Shown here piece after piece: positions 54,991-64,000 of a stretch of 64,000 nt of DNA. The position numbers and the translations under genes are program-made. Below the pieces are notes generated by a model, which worked only from the letters and a program-made list of their open reading frames with translations, searched no databases and was not told the DNA's origin. The stretch covers positions 1 through 64,000 of the forward strand of contig WHTJ01000008.1 of NCBI GenBank assembly GCA_009377795.1. Direction: 5' to 3'. This DNA comes from Propionibacteriales bacterium (lineage in GTDB: Bacteria; Actinomycetota; Actinomycetes; Propionibacteriales; Nocardioidaceae). The stretch's first letter is position 1, and each line of letters starts with the position of its first letter.

Positions 54991-55997
54991 CCCGCACCGT
55001 GTTCGTGGTACTCCATACCGGACGTCGCGAAGCGATCGACGTCGCCCGGCGTACCGTCACGGGGCTGATCGAGGCGGGGCTCAGCGTCCGCATGCTGGAC
55101 GACGAGGCCGCGGAGGTCGGCATCGACGGGGTCGAGACCGTCGCCGCCGGCGGCGCCGCGACCCGGGACTGCGAGATCGTGGTCGTGATCGGCGGGGACG
55201 GGACGATCCTGCGCGGCGCGGAGCTCACCCGCGGTTCGGGCACACCGCTGCTCGGCGTCAACCTCGGCCACATGGGGTTCCTCGCGGAGGCCGAGCGCGA
55301 CGATCTGGACTACACCGTCGACCATGTGGTGAAGCAGGCCTACGACGTGGAGGAACGGCTGACGCTCGATGTCGCCGTACGCCGGGACGGCGAGGTGCTC
55401 ACCGAGCAATGGGCGCTCAACGAGGCGGCGGTGGAGAAGGCCGCCCGCGAGCGGATGCTCGAGCTGGTCGTGGAGATCGACGGTCGCCCGCTGTCGCGGT
55501 GGGCCTGTGACGGCGTGGTCTGTGCGACGCCGACCGGCTCGACGGCGTACGCGTTCAGCGCCGGCGGCCCGGTGGTGTGGCCCGAGGTCGAGGCTCTGCT
55601 GATGGCGCCGATCAGCGCGCACGCGTTGTTCGCCCGTCCGATGGTGATCGCACCCGACTCGGTGGTCGCGGTCGAGGTGCTGGCCGACACGCAGGGCGCG
55701 GGAGTGTTGTGGTGCGACGGCCGGCGTACGGTCGAGCTCCCGCCGGGGGCGAGGATCGAGGTACGCCGGGGAGAGCTCCCGGTCCGGCTGGCCCGGCTGC
55801 ACCGTGCGCCGTTCACCGACCGGCTGGTGGCGAAGTTCGACCTCCCCACCATGGGCTGGCGGGGAGGTCAGCGCCGTGCCGACCGGACCGCCGGTCCCGC
55901 GACCCGGAGCGCGGGGAGCGCCGGGAACGATCGGAGCACCCGCAGCCACACCGGCACCCGCCCGGGCCCGGGCTCCACGGGTGAGCGGGATGCTTGA
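54987..55997 (+). CDS. nadK: NAD kinase
   Basis: The enzyme has 336 residues: GGDGT (69-73), LGVNLGHMGFLAE, ALNEAAVEK and CDGVVCATPTGSTAYAFSAGGPVVWP are the family blocks. It phosphorylates NAD to NADP. The C-terminal 45 residues are a low-complexity Arg/Gly/Ser/Thr tail not seen in short members. The GTG start overlaps the tlyA stop; its own end overlaps recN by 8 bases, matching the ppnK-recN order of mycobacteria. Confidence 0.95.
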   Translation: MTRTVFVVLHTGRREAIDVARRTVTGLIEAGLSVRMLDDEAAEVGIDGVETVAAGGAATRDCEIVVVIGGDGTILRGAELTRGSGTPLLGVNLGHMGFLAEAERDDLDYTVDHVVKQAYDVEERLTLDVAVRRDGEVLTEQWALNEAAVEKAARERMLELVVEIDGRPLSRWACDGVVCATPTGSTAYAFSAGGPVVWPEVEALLMAPISAHALFARPMVIAPDSVVAVEVLADTQGAGVLWCDGRRTVELPPGARIEVRRGELPVRLARLHRAPFTDRLVAKFDLPTMGWRGGQRRADRTAGPATRSAGSAGNDRSTRSHTGTRPGPGSTGERDA

Positions 55998-57843
55998 GGA
56001 GCTGCGGCTGACCGGCCTGGGGGTCATCGACGAGGCCGTGCTCGAGTTCGGTCCGGGCTTCACCGCGGTCACGGGCGAGACCGGCGCGGGCAAGACCATG
56101 GTCGTCACCGCGCTTGGGTTGTTGCTCGGTGCGCGCGCGGACTCGCAGCTGGTGCGGTCCGGAGCCACCAAGGCGCGCATCGAGGGCAGGGTGGGCTTCG
56201 CCGGCTCGGCCGAGCTGAAGAGCCTGCTGGCAGACCTGGACGCCGACGTCGACGAGTCTTCGCTGATCCTGACCAGGGTGCTCTCGGCGGAGGGACGTTC
56301 GCGTGCGCTGGTGGGTGGTGCGTCGGTGCCGGTGAGCCGGTTGTCCGCGGTGGCCGATTCGCTGGTGGCCGTGCACGGCCAGTCCGACCAGCACCGCCTG
56401 CTGCGGCCGGGGCGGCAGCGGGAGGCGCTGGACGGGTATGCGGGAGCGGGCGTGCGGGAGCCGCTCACCGAGTACCGCGAGCTCTACTCCCGGCTGCGGG
56501 CAGCGGAGGCCGAGCTGGCCGAGGTCACGGCCTCGATGCGCGAGCGCGCGCGGGAGGCCGACATGCTGCGGATCGGCCTGGCCGAGGTCGAGGAGGTCGC
56601 GCCGCAGCCGGGCGAGGACCGCGAGCTGCTGGCCGAGGAGGGCAGGCTGGCGCATGCCGATGCATTGCGTACGTCGGCTCAGGAGGCGGGCCTCGCGCTC
56701 ACCGGTGACGAGCAGCTCATGGGCTCCGACGCGCTGGCCCGGCTGGAGGACGCCCGCAAGGCCCTGGACTCCGTACGGGACCACGATCCCGATGCCGCCC
56801 GGCTCGCCGACCGGGTCGCGGAGGTGACATATCTGGTGGCGGACCTCGGTTCGGACGTCGCGTCGTACGCCTCGGCGATCGACTCGGACCCGGCGCGGCT
56901 GGCGTGGGTGCAGGAGCGGCGGGCGGCGCTGGGTGGGCTGCGGCGCAAGTACGGCGACACGATCGACGACGTACTCCAATGGGCCGCCGACGGCGCCGAG
57001 CGGCTGCTGGATCTCGACGGCACTGACCAGCGCATCGAGGAGCTGGAGGCCCGGGTCGCGGAGCTGCGCGACCGGCTGGCCGTGGTCGCGGCCGAGCTGA
57101 CTGCCGCCCGGACGGCGGCGGCGGAGCGGCTCGCCGAGGAGGCCACCGGGGAGCTGGGCGACCTGGCGATGCCGCATGCCCGGCTCGAGGTGCGGGTCAC
57201 GCAGCGGCCGGACGAGACCGGGCTGCGGGTGGGTGATGCGATGCTCGCGTTCGGACCGAACGGCGTCGACCAGGTCGCCATCCTGCTGGCCGCCAACAGC
57301 GAGTCGGAGCCGCTGCCGCTCGACCGCGGTGCCTCAGGTGGGGAGATGTCCCGGGTGATGCTCGCCCTGGAGGTCACCCTGGCCGGCCGGAACCCGGTTC
57401 CCACACTGGTCTTCGACGAGGTGGACGCCGGAGTCGCCGGGCGGGCGGCCGTGGAGATCGGCCGCCGGCTGGCCCGGCTGGCCCGCGATTCGCAGGTGCT
57501 CGTGGTCACCCATCTGCCGCAGGTTGCGGCGTTTGCCGATCGGCACTTCGCGGTGGTCAAGAGCGACGACGGCACGGTGAGCACCAGCGGACTGCACCCC
57601 CTGGACCGTCCTGGACGGATCGCCGAGCTGTCCCGGATGCTCGCCGGGCTGGACGACTCCGAGACCGCACACGCCCACGCCGAGGAGCTGTTGGCCCTCG
57701 CCGAACAGGAGACCGCGGACGGTAAGGCGGGCAACCCGGCGCCCGCGAACGGCCGGGCCGATAACCACGAGACCGCGGCCGGCCGAGCCGACCATCCACC
57801 GCCCGCCGACCGCCGCCGGTCGCGCACACGCCGAAGCACCTGA
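55990..57843 (+). CDS. recN: DNA repair protein RecN
   Basis: This SMC-like ATPase of 617 residues has Walker A GETGAGKT (29-36), VAVHGQSDQHRLL, a long coiled-coil middle, signature RGASGGEMSRVMLAL, Walker B LVFDEVDAGVAG and the H-loop VVTHLPQVAAFAD. It acts early in double-strand break repair. A C-terminal extension of about 45 hydrophilic residues follows the domain. The ATG is used, though a GTG three codons upstream is possible. I see no SOS box directly before it; its promoter may lie further upstream. Confidence 0.95.
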   Translation: MLEELRLTGLGVIDEAVLEFGPGFTAVTGETGAGKTMVVTALGLLLGARADSQLVRSGATKARIEGRVGFAGSAELKSLLADLDADVDESSLILTRVLSAEGRSRALVGGASVPVSRLSAVADSLVAVHGQSDQHRLLRPGRQREALDGYAGAGVREPLTEYRELYSRLRAAEAELAEVTASMRERAREADMLRIGLAEVEEVAPQPGEDRELLAEEGRLAHADALRTSAQEAGLALTGDEQLMGSDALARLEDARKALDSVRDHDPDAARLADRVAEVTYLVADLGSDVASYASAIDSDPARLAWVQERRAALGGLRRKYGDTIDDVLQWAADGAERLLDLDGTDQRIEELEARVAELRDRLAVVAAELTAARTAAAERLAEEATGELGDLAMPHARLEVRVTQRPDETGLRVGDAMLAFGPNGVDQVAILLAANSESEPLPLDRGASGGEMSRVMLALEVTLAGRNPVPTLVFDEVDAGVAGRAAVEIGRRLARLARDSQVLVVTHLPQVAAFADRHFAVVKSDDGTVSTSGLHPLDRPGRIAELSRMLAGLDDSETAHAHAEELLALAEQETADGKAGNPAPANGRADNHETAAGRADHPPPADRRRSRTRRST

Positions 57844-57923
57844 GGCGATCCGGCGGTAGGGTGGCCCGGCACGCGGGTGTCAGATGCGCCGAATGTCGCG
57901 CATCGGATGGGAGGATGATCGCG

Positions 57924-59098
57924 ATGCGGACTTCTGTGCCCAAGGGCTCCCGTCGGGATTCTTTCCCCGGCGGGAGCGGTGTCGCGCGGCTGGATCGCCG
58001 TACGAGATCCCTCGTGCGGCGGCTCCGTCCCGGCGACATTGCGGTGATCGACCACATCGACCTCGACCGCGCCAATGCCGAGGCCATGGTGGGTGCACAG
58101 GTCGCGGCGGTGATCAACGTCGCGCCCTCCATCTCCGGCCGATATCCGAACCTCGGTCCACAGATATTGCTGGGCGCCGGCATCCCCCTGGTCGACGTCG
58201 ACCCGGCGGTGTTCGGGTTGCTGCGCGAAGGGGACCGGCTCCGGATCGAGGGAGACCGGCTCTGGCGGGACGAGGAGCTGATCTGCCGGGTCCTGCCGCT
58301 CGACGCGGAGACCGTGGCGACCGCCACCGCGGCGGCGCGCGGCGGCATGGCCTCGCAGCTGGAGGCGTTCAGCGTGAACGCCATGGAGTTCATCCGCCGC
58401 GAGCAGGGGCTCCTGCTGGACGGCGTCGGCATGCCGCCGATGAAGACCAGCCTCGAGGGCCGTCCAGTGGTGATCGTGACCCGCACGTACGACTACGCGG
58501 CGGACCTTCACCGGATGAAGAGGTTCATCCGGGAGACCGAGCCCGTACTCATCGGCGTCGACGCCGGCGCCGACGCCCTGCTGGAGGCCGGGTACACCCC
58601 GCAGGTCGTGCTCGGCGATCTCGACACCATGTCCGATGACGTCCTCTGCAGCGGCGCCGAGGTGATCGTGCGCGCCCCTCTCGAAGGGCGGGCCAGCGGA
58701 ATCGACCGGCTGGAGCGGCTCGGCGTCACCTGCCAGGTCTTCCCTACCTCGACCGCGAGCGCGGACGCCGCGATGCTGCTGGCTGACGCGCGGGGCGCGA
58801 GGCTCATCGTGACCGTCGGCAGTCACGCGAGCCTCGAGGAGTTCCTCGACGAGGGTCATTCGAGCATGGCCAGCACGTTCCTCACCCGGCTGCGGGTGGG
58901 CCGTACGCTGGTCGACCCGCGGGCCGTCCAGCGGCTGTACCAGTCCCGGGTCCAGACGTGGCAGCTGCTGCTGGTCGCGCTGGCCGGGCTGCTGGCGGTG
59001 GCGCTGGCGGTCTCCGCGACGCCGATCGGGCAGGGGTGGTTCGGCGATCTCTTCTCGGCGGTCGAGGACGCGTGGACCGGCACTATGGGGTGGCTGTG

Positions 59099-59102
<4 letters not shown>
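57924..59102 (+). CDS. steA: SteA-like cytokinetic-ring protein
   Basis: The protein has 392 residues. A thiamine-pyrophosphokinase-like fold is evident in VVIVTRTYDYAADLHRMKRFI, PVLIGVDAGADALLEAGYTPQVVLGDLDTMSD and VTVGSHASLEEFLDEG. A C-terminal membrane segment (LLLVALAGLLAVALAVSA) follows. This is the layout of SteA, which works with the membrane protein SteB in septal cell-wall hydrolysis control in corynebacteria. The ATG 9 bases after GGGAGG is preferred; another ATG lies three codons upstream. Confidence 0.85.
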
Positions 59103-62608
<3,506 letters not shown>

Positions 62609-62699
62609 CTTCCCGGTCTCGGGGCGACCGTCGGGTTTACACTCGCACCGCGTGCGGTCGCCGCGATGGGGCGGGGGGCGCCGGATCGGAGGACGTCTC

Positions 62700-63815
62700 A
62701 TGCGGATCGGTGTTCCGAAAGAGGTGAAGGATCACGAGTACCGGGTGGCGATCACGCCGTCCGGTGTCCATGAGCTGACCGCGCACGGTCACGGCGTCGT
62801 CGTCGAGGCCGAGGCCGGGTTGGGGTCCTCGATCCCGGACTCCGAGTTCGCCGCCGCGGGGGCGCGGGTGCTGCCGGACGCCGACGCCGTGTGGGGCGAG
62901 GGGGACCTGATCCTCAAGGTCAAGGAGCCGGTGGCCGAGGAGTTCGGCCGGATGCGCGAGGGGCAGGTGATCTTCACCTATCTGCATCTCGCCGCCTCGC
63001 GGGAGTGCGCCGACGCCCTGTTGGACCGCCGGGTGACCGGCATCGCGTACGAGACCGTGCAGACGCCGGCCGGACGGCTGCCGCTGCTGGCCCCGATGAG
63101 CGAGGTCGCCGGCCGGCTCGCGCCGCAGGCGGGTGCGTACCACCTGATGCGCACCGGCGGCGGACGCGGTGTGCTGATGGGCGGGGTCTCGGGGGTGTAC
63201 GCCTGCAAGGTGGTCGTGCTGGGCGCCGGTGTCTCGGGCATGAACGCGGCCGCGATCGCGCTCGGCATGCAGGCCGAGGTCTTGCTATTGGACAAGAACG
63301 TCGACAAGCTCCGTGAAGCGGACCGCATCTACCAGGGCCACCTGCAGACGGTGGCCTCGAACACGCTGGAGGTCGAACGAGCCGTGGTGGACGCCGACTT
63401 GGTGATCGGGGCGGTGCTCGTTCCCGGTGCCAGGGCGCCGATGCTGGTGTCGAACGACCTGGTGTCGCGGATGAAGCAGGGCGCGGTCCTGGTCGACGTC
63501 TCCATCGACCAGGGCGGCTGTTTCGAGGACTCGCGGCCGACGACGCACGCGGACCCGACGTTCCGGGTCCACGACACCGTCTTCTACTGCGTGGCGAACA
63601 TGCCCGGTGCGGTGCCGCACACCTCGACGTACGCGCTGACCAACGTCACCCTCCCGTACACCGTCGCGCTGGCCGACAAGGGGTGGCAGCAGGCGATGCG
63701 GGACGACCAGAGCCTGGCTCTCGGGCTGAACACGCACGCCGGAGCGCTGACGAACGACCCGGTCGCCTCGGCGCATGGCCTGAAGAGCCGGAAACTGCAG
63801 GAGGTCCTGGGCTGA
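62700..63815 (+). CDS. ald: Alanine dehydrogenase
   Basis: The enzyme has 371 residues: [18 protein letters not shown] with Arg15, Lys75 in KVKEP and His96 in TYLHLA (substrate and catalytic residues at the same positions as in M. tuberculosis Ald). The Rossmann segment is [19 protein letters not shown], and [12 protein letters not shown] and [21 protein letters not shown] follow. It interconverts L-alanine and pyruvate with NAD. GGAGG lies 7 bases before the ATG. A 91-base gap after the Nudix gene suggests its own promoter. Confidence 0.97.
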   Translation: MRIGVPKEVKDHEYRVAITPSGVHELTAHGHGVVVEAEAGLGSSIPDSEFAAAGARVLPDADAVWGEGDLILKVKEPVAEEFGRMREGQVIFTYLHLAASRECADALLDRRVTGIAYETVQTPAGRLPLLAPMSEVAGRLAPQAGAYHLMRTGGGRGVLMGGVSGVYACKVVVLGAGVSGMNAAAIALGMQAEVLLLDKNVDKLREADRIYQGHLQTVASNTLEVERAVVDADLVIGAVLVPGARAPMLVSNDLVSRMKQGAVLVDVSIDQGGCFEDSRPTTHADPTFRVHDTVFYCVANMPGAVPHTSTYALTNVTLPYTVALADKGWQQAMRDDQSLALGLNTHAGALTNDPVASAHGLKSRKLQEVLG

Positions 63816-64000
63816 ACCGTCCGACGCCTTCCGCGTTGCAGCGGGCGGCCGCCACCTACCTCGACCATCTGAACGTCGAGCGCGGTCTGGCCGCCAACAC
63901 CTTGACGTCCTACCGCCGCGACCTGCGGCGGTACACCGGCTACCTCTCCGGCCGCGGAGTCGACGACCCATCGGCGGTCCGCGAGTCCGACGTCACGGAC
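63812..64000 (+). CDS. xerD: Tyrosine recombinase XerD, N-terminal part, runs off window
   Basis: 63 codons are visible. [41 protein letters not shown] is the typical N-terminal SAM-like core-binding domain of Xer recombinases; the catalytic domain lies outside. It acts at dif in chromosome dimer resolution. The start is uncertain: AGGAGG lies 7 bases before a CTG that overlaps the ald stop (CTGA), while the first standard codon in frame is TTG at 63836. The position after nudix/ald matches Rv1701. Confidence 0.85.
   Translation, partial: MNRPTPSALQRAAATYLDHLNVERGLAANTLTSYRRDLRRYTGYLSGRGVDDPSAVRESDVTD

Overview
The window is high-GC actinobacterial chromosome. It carries an SsgA/SsgB-type sporulation/division gene, a phosphatidylinositol mannoside (PIM) biosynthesis cluster (pgsA-patA-pimA), an argCJBDFRGH operon in mycobacterial order, actinobacterial TTG/GTG starts, 4-nt ATGA/GTGA overlaps, and a tRNA-free rRNA spacer. 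I infer an actinomycete, possibly near Propionibacteriales or Jiangellales. The 16S gene in the window would settle this by a search I cannot run.

Layout. (1) 1-600: the 5' part of an SsgA/SsgB-family gene on the minus strand, then a tRNA-Val(CAC). (2) About 640-8950: an accessory catabolic and transport region. A DUF1932 dehydrogenase is divergent from an FCD-type GntR regulator. Then come a DUF6282 metallohydrolase-like protein, a GalB-like (PIG-L type) 4-oxalomesaconate hydratase, a GalC-like 4-carboxy-4-hydroxy-2-oxoadipate aldolase, a complete TauABC/SsuABC-type ABC importer and an Nramp-fold transporter without the usual metal motif. Two TTGnnAACAA operators tie the dehydrogenase/GntR divergon to the catabolic operon. 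No ring-cleavage dioxygenase is present. (3) 9050-12050: a small orphan gene directly behind a perfect SOS box, a membrane Ser/Thr kinase translationally coupled to a lipoprotein with a long charged helix, and a DedA protein. (4) 12150-27720: thrS, HIT, a DUF3558-like lipoprotein and an EF-G paralogue, then pgsA-patA-pimA, pdxS, pdxT, yebC and a SpoU methyltransferase. This resembles the M. tuberculosis thrS-pimA-pdxST-yebC block with insertions. (5) 27740-34680: an RDD protein, pheST, two NAD(P)-dependent oxidoreductases and an MDMPI-like protein. (6) 34739-43165: an ARG box pair followed by argCJBDFRGH, then mpg and tyrS. (7) 45086-50765: one complete rRNA operon (two candidate promoters, 16S-23S-5S, 23S processing stem, terminator). 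(8) 50840-64000: a housekeeping run (TPR protein, OB-fold protein, a decayed DUF1015 gene on the opposite strand, HAD phosphatase, small protein, tlyA, nadK, recN, steA, steB, pyrG, Nudix, ald and the start of xerD) that parallels M. tuberculosis Rv1691-Rv1701.

Functionally, most of the window is core metabolism and translation. The most unusual material is the GntR-controlled catabolic module, the SOS-linked orphan protein, the kinase/lipoprotein pair, and a DUF1015 gene caught mid-decay by both an internal deletion and a 7-G frameshift. All functional calls come from reading motifs and gene order; no database search was made.
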